Shown piece by piece: positions 17,514 through 25,736 of a DNA stretch of 64,000 nt. Source of the DNA: UBA964 sp037444685. GTDB taxonomy: Bacteria; Pseudomonadota; Gammaproteobacteria; Steroidobacterales; Steroidobacteraceae. The DNA lies in assembly GCA_037444685.1 (NCBI GenBank), contig JBBILX010000011.1, forward strand, positions 1 through 64,000. Direction: 5' to 3'. Each line of letters begins with the position of its first letter. Within the stretch, counting starts at the first letter, position 1. A program made the translations under genes and the position numbers. Below the pieces are notes generated by a model, which ran no database searches, was not told the origin of the DNA, and worked only from the letters and a program-made list of their open reading frames with translations.

Positions 17514-17557
17514 AAAACCCCCTGATGCACGGTCACGTGCGTGATCCTGGCGCATGT

Positions 17558-17563
17558 TTTATA
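17558..17563 (-). promoter_or_regulatory. -10 box upstream of the CRP-like gene
   Basis: TATAAA (within TATGTATAAA) on the minus strand lies about 45 bp before the GTG start at 17513. It would place the mRNA start near 17550 and leave a short leader carrying the GGGGG ribosome site. It is among the few AT-rich spots in this stretch. Confidence 0.45.
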
Positions 17564-17596
17564 CATAAGCCGCACGTCGCGCAAGCAACGCGGCTT

Positions 17597-18229
17597 TCAG
17601 ATCCAATAACTTGTGAATGTCATCACGCGCGCGGTCCGGCGCATCGCGCCGCGGACGGGGCCCGGCAGCTCCATGCCGCCGGCTGCGATCGCCGCCTCGC
17701 CATGCGCGATCTCGTCGGCCTTCATCTGCTCGACGATGGCGCGGCTGCGCGCGTCGTCCGTCGGCAGGCGATCGAGATGCGAGTCGAGGTGACCCTCGAC
17801 CTGCCGCTCCGTTTCGGCCACGAAGCCGAGGCTGACACGATCGCCGAGCGCGGCGGCCGCGGCGCCGATCGCGAAGGAGCCGGCGTACCAAAGCGGCGTC
17901 AGCAGGCTGGGGCGCGAGCCAAGTTCGCGCAGACGCTGCTCACACCAGGCGAGGTGGTCGGCCTCCTCTCGACCGGCCCGCATCAGCATCGCGCGGGTCT
18001 CGGCGCTGCGGGCGAACGCGGCCTGGCCATGGTAGAGGGCCTGCGCGGCGACCTCGCCGGCGTGATTGACGCGCATGAGGCCCGCGGCATGGCGCCGGTT
18101 ACCCTCGGTTTCGGGGACGGCCGATCCCTGACCCGGCGTCGGTCTTGCGGGGGTGTGATCGGCGAACACCGCCCGCAGGGCGTGATCGGTGGCGGCCAGC
18201 AACGGCTCGAGCAGGCGATCGAGGCTCAT
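17597..18229 (-). CDS. coq7: Coq7-type demethoxyubiquinone hydroxylase
   Basis: Carboxylate-bridged di-iron monooxygenase that performs the C6 hydroxylation in ubiquinone biosynthesis, replacing the flavoprotein UbiF of E. coli. Ferritin-like ligands are visible: MRVNHAGEVAAQALYHGQ, EEADHLAWCEQRL, AETERQVEGHLDSH and KADEIAHGEAA. Length is 210 aa. The window also encodes UbiH and UbiI but no UbiF, so the three ring hydroxylations are consistently covered by UbiI, UbiH and Coq7. Confidence 0.95.
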   Translation of the reverse strand: MSLDRLLEPLLAATDHALRAVFADHTPARPTPGQGSAVPETEGNRRHAAGLMRVNHAGEVAAQALYHGQAAFARSAETRAMLMRAGREEADHLAWCEQRLRELGSRPSLLTPLWYAGSFAIGAAAAALGDRVSLGFVAETERQVEGHLDSHLDRLPTDDARSRAIVEQMKADEIAHGEAAIAAGGMELPGPVRGAMRRTARVMTFTSYWI

Positions 18230-18350
18230 GCCGGGCAGTATACGGGGACCCGGGCAGGACGCGCGAAGCAGACAAATCAGGGGCTTGGGTCGCTTAAGGC
18301 GAATCGCGGGGCCCCGGTCGTCCGATCGCTACGGAGGTGACGGCGCGACT

Positions 18351-18379
18351 TTGCAAACGTGGGGGCGCTTGAGTACACT
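18351..18379 (+). promoter_or_regulatory. sigma70 promoter of rplM-rpsI
   Basis: TTGCAA (18351-18356), a 17-bp spacer and TACACT (18374-18379) make a good housekeeping promoter about 78 bp before rplM. The leader between it and the start codon is GC-rich and may carry regulatory structure; no r-protein binding element was recognised. Confidence 0.7.
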
Positions 18380-18456
18380 GCGCGGCCTTTTCGGTGACCC
18401 GACCGAGGCCGTCCCGATTGCGGGCGAGCGGCATGCCGGGGCGGGTGGAGACTCAA

Positions 18457-18885
18457 ATGAGCACGGTATTTGCCAAGCCCCAGACCGTTCGCGGCGACTG
18501 GTACGTGGTCGATGCGGCCGGCCAGACGCTCGGGCGCCTCGCGTCCAACATTGCGCTGCGCCTCAAGGGCAAGCACAAGGCCCTTTACAGCCCGCATGTG
18601 AACATGGGTGACCACATCGTCGTCGTCAACGCCGACAAGGTGCGCGTGACGGGCCGCAAGCTCAGCGACAAGGTCTACCATCACCACACCGGTTACATCG
18701 GCGGCATCAAGTCGATCGCCCTCGACAAACTGCTCGCGACGCATCCGGAACGCGTCATCCAAATTGCCGTCAAGGGAATGCTGCCGAAGACGGTCCTCGG
18801 CCGCCAGATGTACCGCAAGCTGCACGTGTTCGCGGGCGACAAGCATCCGCATCAGGCCCAGCAACCGAAGCCCCTGAAGTTCTAG
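18457..18885 (+). CDS. rplM: 50S ribosomal protein L13
   Basis: Large-subunit assembly protein L13, 142 aa, the same length as in E. coli. Conserved segments include WYVVDAAGQTLGRLAS, LRLKGKHKALYSPHVNMGDHIVVVNA, KVYHHHTGYIGG and AVKGMLPKTVLGRQMYRKL. ATG 18457 is preceded by GGTGGAG. An in-frame upstream extension to 18394 is rejected because it adds a non-family N-terminus. It forms the conserved rplM-rpsI operon. Confidence 0.98.
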   Translation: MSTVFAKPQTVRGDWYVVDAAGQTLGRLASNIALRLKGKHKALYSPHVNMGDHIVVVNADKVRVTGRKLSDKVYHHHTGYIGGIKSIALDKLLATHPERVIQIAVKGMLPKTVLGRQMYRKLHVFAGDKHPHQAQQPKPLKF

Positions 18886-18922
18886 GCTACCGTTTCCTTA
18901 CGAGAGACAGGACAGACACCAG

Positions 18923-19312
18923 ATGCCCGCCATCCAGTACGGCACCGGCCGCCGCAAGACCGCCACGGCGCGCGTGTACCTGAAGCCCGGCACCGGCAAG
19001 ATCACCGTCAACAAGCGCCCGCTCGACGAGTTCTTCGGGCGTGAGACGGGCCGCATGATGGTTCGCCAGCCGCTCGAGGCCGTTCAGCTCGAAAACCGCT
19101 TCGACATCACGGTGTCGGTGGCCGGCGGCGGCATCACCGGTCAGGCGGGCGCCATCCGGCACGGCATCACCCGCGCGCTCATCGAGTATGATGAGACGCT
19201 GCGCCGGCCGTTGCGTGCCGCCGGGTTCGTGACGCGCGACGCGCGCGAGGTCGAGCGCAAGAAGGTCGGGCGTCGCAAGGCCCGCCGCGGTCCGCAGTAC
19301 TCGAAGCGCTGA
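18923..19312 (+). CDS. rpsI: 30S ribosomal protein S9
   Basis: Small-subunit protein S9, 129 aa. Its C-terminal tail reaches the P-site tRNA. The sequence shows GTGRRKTATARVYLKPGTGKITVN, the central GGGITGQAGAIRHGITRALI and the strictly conserved basic end RRKARRGPQYSKR. It lies 37 bp after rplM with an upstream purine-rich ribosome site (GAGA/ACAGG). Confidence 0.98.
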   Translation: MPAIQYGTGRRKTATARVYLKPGTGKITVNKRPLDEFFGRETGRMMVRQPLEAVQLENRFDITVSVAGGGITGQAGAIRHGITRALIEYDETLRRPLRAAGFVTRDAREVERKKVGRRKARRGPQYSKR

Positions 19313-19365
19313 GGCGGGTACGGCTTCGCGACGTGGGCGCTGCTTCTCGATCCAGCGTTTTCCGA

Positions 19366-19439
19366 TGGGGGATCGTCTAGCGGTAGGACAACGGACTCTG
19401 ACTCCGTTTACCTAGGTTCGAATCCTAGTCCCCCAGCCA
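19366..19439 (+). tRNA. tRNA-Gln (anticodon CTG)
   Basis: Complete 74-nt cloverleaf with encoded CCA. The acceptor stem TGGGGGA pairs with TCCCCCA. The D-arm (GTC...GAC) carries AGCGGTAGG, the anticodon loop is CTCTGAC with CTG at positions 34-36, and the T-arm CTAGG-TTCGAAT-CCTAG is followed by discriminator G and CCA. It lies just after rpsI and ends in a strong terminator. Confidence 0.97.
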
Positions 19440-19448
19440 ACGCCAGGA

Positions 19449-19480
19449 GGGCCGGTCGAAGGACCGGCCCTTCTTCTTTC
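19449..19480 (+). terminator. Intrinsic terminator after tRNA-Gln
   Basis: GGGCCGGTC-GAAG-GACCGGCCC is a perfect 9-bp stem with a tetraloop, followed by the T-rich TTCTTCTTTC. It ends the tRNA transcript ahead of the convergent rpiA. Confidence 0.9.
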
Positions 19481-19522
19481 GGGCGGCCCGGTGGCAAGGC
19501 GGCGGGCTACGGCGTTCGATCT

Positions 19523-20176
19523 TCAGATTCGGCGCACCCCCGCGGAGCCACCCACGAGCACCAAGTCGGCGCTCCGTCGCGCGAACAGCCCGACGGTCAC
19601 GACTCCGGCGATCTGGTTCAGCTCCGACTCGAGCGCGGGCGGATCGAGGATCGTCAGGTGGTGCACGTCGAGGATCTGATTGCCGTTGTCCGTCACGAAC
19701 CGCTCGCGCCAGACGGGCTGACCGCCCCGCCGGACGAGCTCGCGGGCGACGTACGAGCGCGCCATCGGGATCACTTCGATGGGCAGAGGGAAGGTGCCGA
19801 GCACGTCGACGACCTTGGATTCGTCAACGATGCAGACGAAGGTTTTCGCCGCTGCCGCGACGATTTTCTCGCGCGTCAATGCGCCACCGCCCCCCTTGAT
19901 GAGGTGACGATGCCGGGTGGTCTCGTCCGCGCCATCGACGTAGAGCTCGAGAGTGCCGGCATTGTTGAGGTCCAGCACTTCTATGCCGAGCGCGCGCAGG
20001 CGGCTCGTCGAGGCCTCGGAGCTGGAGACTGCGCCGCGTAAACGGTGCTTCCACGGCGCCAGCGCGTCGATGAAGAAGTTGACCGTCGAGCCGGTGCCGA
20101 CGCCGACGATCATGTCGTCCCGCAGCCATTCGAGAGCGGCTTCCGCGGCGGCCTTCTTCGCGGCGTCTGTGTTCAC
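19523..20176 (-). CDS. rpiA: Ribose-5-phosphate isomerase A
   Basis: Pentose phosphate enzyme that interconverts ribose-5-P and ribulose-5-P. Signatures are VGVGTGSTVNFFIDAL, YVDGADETTRHRHLIKGGGGALTREKIVA (catalytic Asp/Glu and Lys region), DESKVVDVLGTFPLPIEVIP and DNGNQILDVHHL. GTG 20176 with GAGG upstream gives 217 aa (E. coli 219). An ATG at 20227 would add 17 non-family residues that overlap a hairpin, so it is not preferred. The microprotein gene lies just upstream on the same strand. Confidence 0.95.
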   Translation of the reverse strand: MNTDAAKKAAAEAALEWLRDDMIVGVGTGSTVNFFIDALAPWKHRLRGAVSSSEASTSRLRALGIEVLDLNNAGTLELYVDGADETTRHRHLIKGGGGALTREKIVAAAAKTFVCIVDESKVVDVLGTFPLPIEVIPMARSYVARELVRRGGQPVWRERFVTDNGNQILDVHHLTILDPPALESELNQIAGVVTVGLFARRSADLVLVGGSAGVRRI

Positions 20177-20216
20177 TTGGACCGACCTCGGCGCTGCCGG
20201 AGACCCCTGATGCGAC

Positions 20217-20238
20217 GATGCCCGCATCGGCGGGCATC
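20217..20238. repeat. Hairpin between the microprotein gene and rpiA (proximal to rpiA)
   Basis: GATGCCCGC-ATCG-GCGGGCATC is a perfect 9-bp stem with a 4-nt loop in the rpiA leader. No T-run follows on either strand. It could be a terminator, a leader structure or a processing site. Confidence 0.6.
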
Positions 20239-20262
20239 GTGATCGTCGCGTTTCTTGGAGAA

Positions 20263-20295
20263 GCGGCGAGCGGGCTTTGACACCACGCTCGCCGC
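20263..20295 (-). terminator. Hairpin just downstream of the microprotein gene
   Basis: GCGGCGAGCG and its exact complement form a 10-bp stem around a 13-nt loop, about 17 nt after the TAG of the 18-codon gene. It is followed by TTCTCC on the minus strand. It is a plausible weak terminator or an attenuator ahead of rpiA. Confidence 0.5.
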
Positions 20296-20311
20296 GAGGC
20301 GTCAGAAAGTG

Positions 20312-20368
20312 CTACTTCTTCTTCGCAGCTTTCTTCTTAGCCTTCGCCTTCTTCTTGGCTTTAGCCAT
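20312..20368 (-). CDS. 18-residue Lys/Ala-rich microprotein (polybasic)
   Basis: A 19-codon ORF translates to MAKAKKKAKAKKKAAKKK: eleven Lys, six Ala and the start Met. Expression signals are better than those of most genes here. GGAG lies 7 nt before the ATG, and a TTGTTT-16-TATACT promoter stands 35 bp further upstream. Two hairpins follow before rpiA. Lysine codons are mixed AAG and AAA in runs of three. The composition recalls the Lys/Ala tails of bacterial histone H1-like proteins. It could be a tiny nucleic-acid-binding peptide, or a leader peptide whose polybasic run stalls ribosomes ahead of rpiA. I do not recognise a named family. Confidence 0.7.
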   Translation of the reverse strand: MAKAKKKAKAKKKAAKKK

Positions 20369-20402
20369 GTTGCATCTCCAGTTACGGGTTAGTCCGAGGG
20401 CG

Positions 20403-20430
20403 AGTATATACACGCGAATGTAAAAAACAA
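20403..20430 (-). promoter_or_regulatory. Strong sigma70 promoter of the microprotein gene
   Basis: On the minus strand, TTGTTT (20425-20430), a 16-bp spacer and TATACT (20403-20408) precede the 18-codon ORF. This A/T-rich patch stands out from the GC-rich surroundings. The start point would be near 20396, giving a ~28-nt leader that contains the GGAG site. Confidence 0.7.
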
Positions 20431-20471
20431 GCAACGCCTCTTGACGAGAGACGACTTGCGTCACACGACAC

Positions 20472-20936
20472 TCACGCGAGCGAGAGGATGAACTTCCAGT
20501 GAGCGGGTTCGACGGGCGTGATCGAGAGCCGATTGCCGGGGCGCAGGATCAGCATTCCCGCGAGCTCGCGGCGTTCGTGGGCACGCAGCTCGGCGAGCGA
20601 AATCACCCGGGAAAAAGGCTTCGTGAGCTTCACGTCGACCATATACCAGCGCGGCGCGTCGCGCTTGCTGGCCGGGTCGTAATGCGCGTGCCTGCGATCG
20701 AACTGCGTCGGATCGGGATAACCTTCGCGGACGACCTCGACGATGCCAACGATACCGGGCTGCTCGCAGCTCGAGTGGTAGAGAAAGGCGCGGTCCCCCT
20801 TCTTCATCTCGTCGCGAAGCATGTTGCGCGCCTGGAAGTTGCGCACACCATCCCAGCAGGTCGTCTGTCCTGGTGAGCGCTCGAGGTCCGCCAGACCGAA
20901 GGTCGAGGGTTCCGTCTTCATGAGCCAGTACTTCAC
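20472..20936 (-). CDS. EVE-domain protein
   Basis: Single EVE (PUA-like) domain of 154 aa, starting MKYWLMKTEPSTFGLADLERSPGQTTCWDGVRN with FLYHSSCEQPGIVGIVEVV and WYMVDVKL in the core. EVE folds read modified bases or nucleotides (THYN1-like family). Stand-alone bacterial members are common and their role is not settled. The GTG start overlaps the stop of fau (GTGA), so the two genes are coupled on one transcript with 6S RNA. Confidence 0.9.
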   Translation of the reverse strand: MKYWLMKTEPSTFGLADLERSPGQTTCWDGVRNFQARNMLRDEMKKGDRAFLYHSSCEQPGIVGIVEVVREGYPDPTQFDRRHAHYDPASKRDAPRWYMVDVKLTKPFSRVISLAELRAHERRELAGMLILRPGNRLSITPVEPAHWKFILSLA

Positions 20937-21547
20937 TGCGGTTCCTCCGGGAAGGTCAGCAGGCCTGTTTCGGTGAGTACCGCATCGAGGCGCACGTCCC
21001 AGGGCGCCGGCGCGATCGCCGGCAACTCCTGCATCGCATACGCCAGTCCGATCAGGCGCGGGCCGCGCCAGCGGCGGCGCCTGAGCCGGAAAGACAGGGC
21101 GCGGTCGTAGAAGCCACCGCCCATGCCGAGACGATGCCCGCGGCGATCGAAGGCGACCAGCGGCACGAGCACCAGGTCCAGCGTCTGCGCCGATGCCGAC
21201 GCGCGCGTGGCCGGTTCCAGCAGTCCAAAGCGATTGCGGCGCAGCGGTGGCGAAAGCGGCGCGAAAGTCATTCCCGCCGGATGAACCCGCGAGAGGCGTG
21301 GCACGAGGATGCGCGCGCCGCGCCGCTGCGCGAGTCGCAGCAGCGGGCTCGGGTCGAACTCCGCCGGCGCCGGTAGGTAGGCGCCCAGACGGACGCCGGG
21401 ACGAAGAAGACGGGTGCGGGCGAACTGGCGAGCCGCCGCGAGCGCTGCCGCGCGCCGTGACGCGGCGGGCTGCCTGTCACGGGCCAGCCGTAGGGCCTGC
21501 CGCTGCGCGTGACGCTCGCTGTCGCGTCGGTCGGGCGGCGCGCTCAT
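20933..21547 (-). CDS. fau: 5-formyltetrahydrofolate cyclo-ligase (YgfA/Fau)
   Basis: Converts 5-formyl-THF to 5,10-methenyl-THF using ATP. Family motifs are the basic N-terminal helix (RQALRLARDRQPAASRRAAALAAARQF), RILVPRLSRVHPAGMTFAPL and the signature DLVLVPLVAFDRRGHRLGMGGGFYDRAL. ATG 21547 gives 204 aa; a longer upstream frame runs into the 6S RNA and is rejected. Position directly downstream of ssrS is the hallmark gammaproteobacterial arrangement. It sits well with the gcv, folA and thyA genes in the window. Confidence 0.93.
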   Translation of the reverse strand: MSAPPDRRDSERHAQRQALRLARDRQPAASRRAAALAAARQFARTRLLRPGVRLGAYLPAPAEFDPSPLLRLAQRRGARILVPRLSRVHPAGMTFAPLSPPLRRNRFGLLEPATRASASAQTLDLVLVPLVAFDRRGHRLGMGGGFYDRALSFRLRRRRWRGPRLIGLAYAMQELPAIAPAPWDVRLDAVLTETGLLTFPEEPQ

Positions 21548-21610
21548 CGCTACGCGAGGGCTGACGAAGGGCCGATACGGGGCGGGCCCCAACAGACCCG
21601 CCCACCGGTG

Positions 21611-21811
21611 AAGGCGACGCCACCCGCCTGTGCCGGGTTGGACCGTTGCTCTCGACACGGAGCAACAAGTGGGGCGAGCTGCGGCAGGTAAGGCTTTCCG
21701 CTCGCGGCGGACATGCACAATGCTGCCAGCAAGCCCATATGCCCCTTGGGTGTTTCAATTAGGGTCGAGAGGTAACCCGATCCGCATTCGAACACCGCAG
21801 GCGACGTCGCC
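21611..21811 (-). ncRNA. ssrS: 6S RNA
   Basis: The gap between zapA and fau is where 6S RNA lies in gammaproteobacteria. On the minus strand it begins GGCGACG, pairing with CGTCGCC at the 3' end, then CGCCTG/CAGGCG closes the terminal stem. The 5' half has GGTGTTCGAATGCGG. The 3' half has the characteristic GTCCGCC...GCGGAAAGCCTTA block and the small GTTGCTC/GAGAGCAAC hairpin that replaces its E. coli counterpart. About 200 nt (E. coli 183 nt). 6S RNA mimics an open promoter and sequesters sigma70 RNA polymerase in stationary phase. Exact ends are estimated to within ~5 nt. Confidence 0.85.
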
Positions 21812-21814
21812 GAC

Positions 21815-21843
21815 ACTCTACCGCAGCAACGGCGCGGTTTCGA
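21815..21843 (-). promoter_or_regulatory. Promoter of 6S RNA
   Basis: TCGAAA (21838-21843), a 17-bp spacer and TAGAGT (21815-21820) on the minus strand place the start at about 21808-21811, exactly where the closing stem of 6S RNA begins. This lies just past the zapA stop. Confidence 0.65.
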
Positions 21844-21892
21844 GGGCGGTAACCGGCGGAAGCCAGCCGGAGTTCACGCTTCTGCGGTCGAA

Positions 21893-22216
21893 TCAGAGTT
21901 CGAGCTGCTGGTTGCGCGCCAGCGCAGCGTCGGCCCGCTCACGCAGCGCGCGCAAGCGGGCGCTGAATTCGGTCTCGACGCGCCGGTCCCGGGCACGAAG
22001 CCGCAGCATGTCGTGGGTGACGTTGAGCGCTGCGATCACCGCGATCCGGTCGAGTCCGACGACCTTGCCGGAGTCGCGGATCTCGCGCATCTTGCCGCTG
22101 AGGACCTCGACCGACTCAAGCAGTGCCGCCTTCTCCTCCGGCGGGCAGGCGATCGCGTACTCCTTGTCGAGGATGCGCACCGTCACGCGCGAGACGGTCC
22201 GGTCGGCGTCGCTCAC
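21893..22216 (-). CDS. zapA: Cell division protein ZapA
   Basis: FtsZ-ring-associated protein that bundles FtsZ filaments, 107 aa. The ZapA pattern is VTVRILDKEYAIACPPEEKAALLESVEVLSGKMREIRDS followed by LDRIAVIAALNVTHDMLRL and a C-terminal coiled coil. Its start overlaps the stop of the upstream small coiled-coil gene by 4 bp, and 6S RNA follows: the conserved zapB-zapA-ssrS-fau order. Confidence 0.93.
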   Translation of the reverse strand: MSDADRTVSRVTVRILDKEYAIACPPEEKAALLESVEVLSGKMREIRDSGKVVGLDRIAVIAALNVTHDMLRLRARDRRVETEFSARLRALRERADAALARNQQLEL

Positions 22217-22443
22217 GCGCCATGCTCCAGCATCTTCAGGCGGCCGATCATGGCCTCGACGCGCGCGCGCACTTGTTCGTTCTTCTGCAGAAGGCTCGCG
22301 CGCTCGGTGGACAGGCTCTCCTGGCGCTGGCGCAGGGCGCGATTCTCCTCGCGCAGCTGCGTAACGAGCGCGACCAGCTCTTGCACCGTGTTCTCGAGAC
22401 GCCGCAGTTCGGTTTCGAATGGGCTATGGGTGGCGTCGCTCAT
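22213..22443 (-). CDS. ZapB-like coiled-coil protein (TIGR02449 family)
   Basis: A 76-residue, almost entirely coiled-coil protein (LRRLENTVQELVALVTQL, then REENRALRQRQESL) of the small family found directly upstream of zapA in pseudomonads and xanthomonads. It is often annotated as cell division protein ZapB or TIGR02449. Coupling to zapA through a 4-bp overlap supports a role at the Z ring; the role itself is inferred. A TATGAT box lies 8 nt before the ATG. Confidence 0.85.
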   Translation of the reverse strand: MSDATHSPFETELRRLENTVQELVALVTQLREENRALRQRQESLSTERASLLQKNEQVRARVEAMIGRLKMLEHGA

Positions 22444-22451
22444 CGCACGAG

Positions 22452-22457
22452 ATCATA
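22452..22457 (-). promoter_or_regulatory. -10 box of the zapB-zapA unit
   Basis: TATGAT on the minus strand ends 8 nt before the ATG of the ZapB-like gene, with no Shine-Dalgarno between. This is consistent with a leaderless mRNA. Confidence 0.5.
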
Positions 22458-22500
22458 GAGGGGCGGCGAGGCGAGGGCAATGCTCCCGGCATGTCTGATG

Positions 22501-22506
22501 CATAAT
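22501..22506 (+). promoter_or_regulatory. -10 box of the ygfB-pepP-ubiH-ubiI operon
   Basis: CATAAT ends 9 nt before the preferred ATG at 22516. No Shine-Dalgarno is visible for that start or for the in-frame ATGs at 22480 and 22498. The latter two overlap the box itself and so are unlikely starts. Confidence 0.45.
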
Positions 22507-22515
22507 CTCGGGCGT

Positions 22516-23079
22516 ATGGGCCTCGAATTCGACGACCTGCAAAGACTGCTGACGCAGTCGCGCGCGCTGACGGAGGCCGCCGAGGCGCATGGGACCCTGG
22601 TTGGCGCGTTATGCGCCGCGTCGGACTTCTCGCTGGACGACTGGCTCGCAGAGCTGTACGCCGAGGGACAGACGGACGAGAGCACCGCGCAGGCGCTGCG
22701 CGCCGTGTTCGAGATCACTCGCGGGGAGCTGATCTCCGACCAGATGCAGTTCCGTGCGCTGTTGCCGGGCGACGAGACGCCGATCGCCGCGCGTGCGGAA
22801 GCGCTCGGCCACTGGTGTCAGGGCTTCCTCTACGGCCTGTCGATGCGCCCGCTGCCGGCGCCCGAGCAACTGAGCCAGGACGCCGGCGAGGTCGTGCGTG
22901 ACCTGACGGCCATGACCCAGGTGACGGCCGACGCTGCGGCGAGCGAGGAATCCAACGAGGCGGCCTATGCCGAACTCGTGGAATTCGTGCGCGTCGCCGC
23001 GCAGCTCCTGTTCGACGAATTCGAACGCTGGCGTGGCGCCGACCCGGCCGGTCCTGTGTCGGCCGTCCCGCTCCACTGA
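22516..23079 (+). CDS. ygfB: YgfB/YecA-family (UPF0149) protein
   Basis: UPF0149 family protein, 187 aa, with the N-terminal EAHGTLVGALCAASDFSLDDWLAEL and central AEALGHWCQGFLYGL segments typical of YgfB. In Pseudomonas aeruginosa YgfB restrains an AlpA-dependent antitermination programme linked to beta-lactam tolerance; whether that holds here is unknown. It heads the conserved ygfB-pepP-ubiH-ubiI operon. ATG 22516 is chosen because upstream in-frame ATGs overlap the probable promoter. Confidence 0.9.
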   Translation: MGLEFDDLQRLLTQSRALTEAAEAHGTLVGALCAASDFSLDDWLAELYAEGQTDESTAQALRAVFEITRGELISDQMQFRALLPGDETPIAARAEALGHWCQGFLYGLSMRPLPAPEQLSQDAGEVVRDLTAMTQVTADAAASEESNEAAYAELVEFVRVAAQLLFDEFERWRGADPAGPVSAVPLH

Positions 23080-23100
23080 GCCGTAGGCGAACGTTGTCGC

Positions 23101-24422
<1,322 letters not shown>

Positions 24423-24426
<4 letters not shown>

Positions 24427-25736
24427 GCGGAACTTGGGCGACCACGGGACCGTCCGGTCGGAGCGAGGAGACGGCGCGCGCCGCCGATTCGGTCGAGGTC
24501 GACGTCGCGATCGTCGGCGGCGGTATGGTCGGTGCGAGTCTCGCGCTCGCACTCGGCGCGACGCCGCTCAGCGTCGCGCTCGTCGAGGGCATCGACCCCC
24601 GCTCGGCGGGTTCGCAACCGAGCTTCGACGATCGGACCACGGCGCTCGGCAATGGCACGCGACGGATACTCGAGGGACTCGGCGTCTGGGCGACGATTCG
24701 GGGCGAAGCGGGACCGATCCGTGCGATCCACGTGTCCGATGCGGGCCGTTTCGGCTTCGCGCGTCTCGAGGCCGCGCAGCAGGGCGTCGAGGCGTTCGGC
24801 TACGTCGTCGTCAATCGCGTGCTCGGCATCGCGCTCTGGCGCGCGCTTGGCGACTCGTCGCGCCTGCTCGCCTGCATGCCGGCGCGGGCCGCAGGCGGCG
24901 GCATAGACGGCGATGCCCGTGTGGTCACGGTGCATTCGGCGGATCCCGCGCTGCCGCAGCGGCTGCGCGCGCGGCTCGTGGTCGCCGCCGACGGCGCCGA
25001 ATCGTCGCTGCGGGCGGCGCTCGGCATCGAGACGCGGCTCGAGGACTACGGCCAGACGGCCGTCATCGCCAATCTCGCGGCCGACCGGCCGCATGGCGAC
25101 GTCGCCTACGAGCGTTTCACGGAGAGCGGACCGATCGCGCTGTTGCCGCTTGCCAGCGGCGACTGGGGCGCGGTGTGGACACTTCCGCCGCCGCGCGCCG
25201 CCGAGGCGCTCGGCTGGAGCGATGACCGCTTCCTCGCCGCGCTGCAGGCCGCGTTCGGCTGGCGCGCCGGTCGCTTCACCCGCGTCGGCCGGCGGGCCGC
25301 GTATCCGCTGCGCCTGACGCGCGCGGTGCAGACGACCGCCGCGCGAGCGATCCTGATCGGCAACGCGGCTCAGAGCCTGCATCCGGTGGCCGGTCAGGGG
25401 TTCAACCTCGGCTTGCGGGATGCGGCCACACTGGCCGAGCTGCTGGCCGACGGGGTCGCCGCGGCCGCGACGCCGCAGGACTTCGACGCCGGCGCCCCGG
25501 CACTGCTCGCCGAATTCGCGCGGCGGCGTGCCGAGGATCGCGACGGAGTCACGCGATTCACCGATGGCCTCGTGCGGTTGTTCGGCGACGGCCGCCCCGG
25601 AGTCGGTCTGGCGCGCGACGTGGGGCTGCTGCTGTTCGACCTGAGCCCGACCGCCAAGGCAGCGCTGTCGCGCGTGAGCTGGGGATTTGCGGGCCGTGTG
25701 CCACGGCTCGCGCGTGGACGGCGTCTCGCGCCATGA
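24423..25736 (+). CDS. ubiH: UbiH-type 2-octaprenyl-6-methoxyphenol hydroxylase
   Basis: FAD-dependent ring hydroxylase of ubiquinone synthesis, 437 aa. The Rossmann motif VAIVGGGMVGASLALAL, DG motif VVAADGAESSLR and second FAD motif ILIGNAAQSLHPVAGQGFNLGLRDA (Asp replaced by Asn in 'GNAA') define the UbiH/COQ6 family. Order after pepP and before a second hydroxylase matches E. coli. A ~25-residue Ser/Thr/Arg extension precedes the Rossmann fold. It overlaps both neighbours by 4 bp. Confidence 0.92.

Noticed and set aside
17531..17546. TCACG/CGTGA symmetry upstream of the CRP-like gene as an autoregulatory CRP site
   Set aside because: The half-sites have the wrong order and spacing for TGTGA-N6-TCACA.
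17553..17555. ATG start for the CRP-like regulator 14 codons upstream
   Set aside because: It lies 2 nt after the probable -10 box TATAAA and has no ribosome site. GTG 17513 has GGGGG at good spacing.
20217..20227. ATG 20227 as the rpiA start
   Set aside because: It would add 17 residues not typical of RpiA and lies inside a perfect hairpin. GTG 20176 gives the family length with an upstream GAGG.
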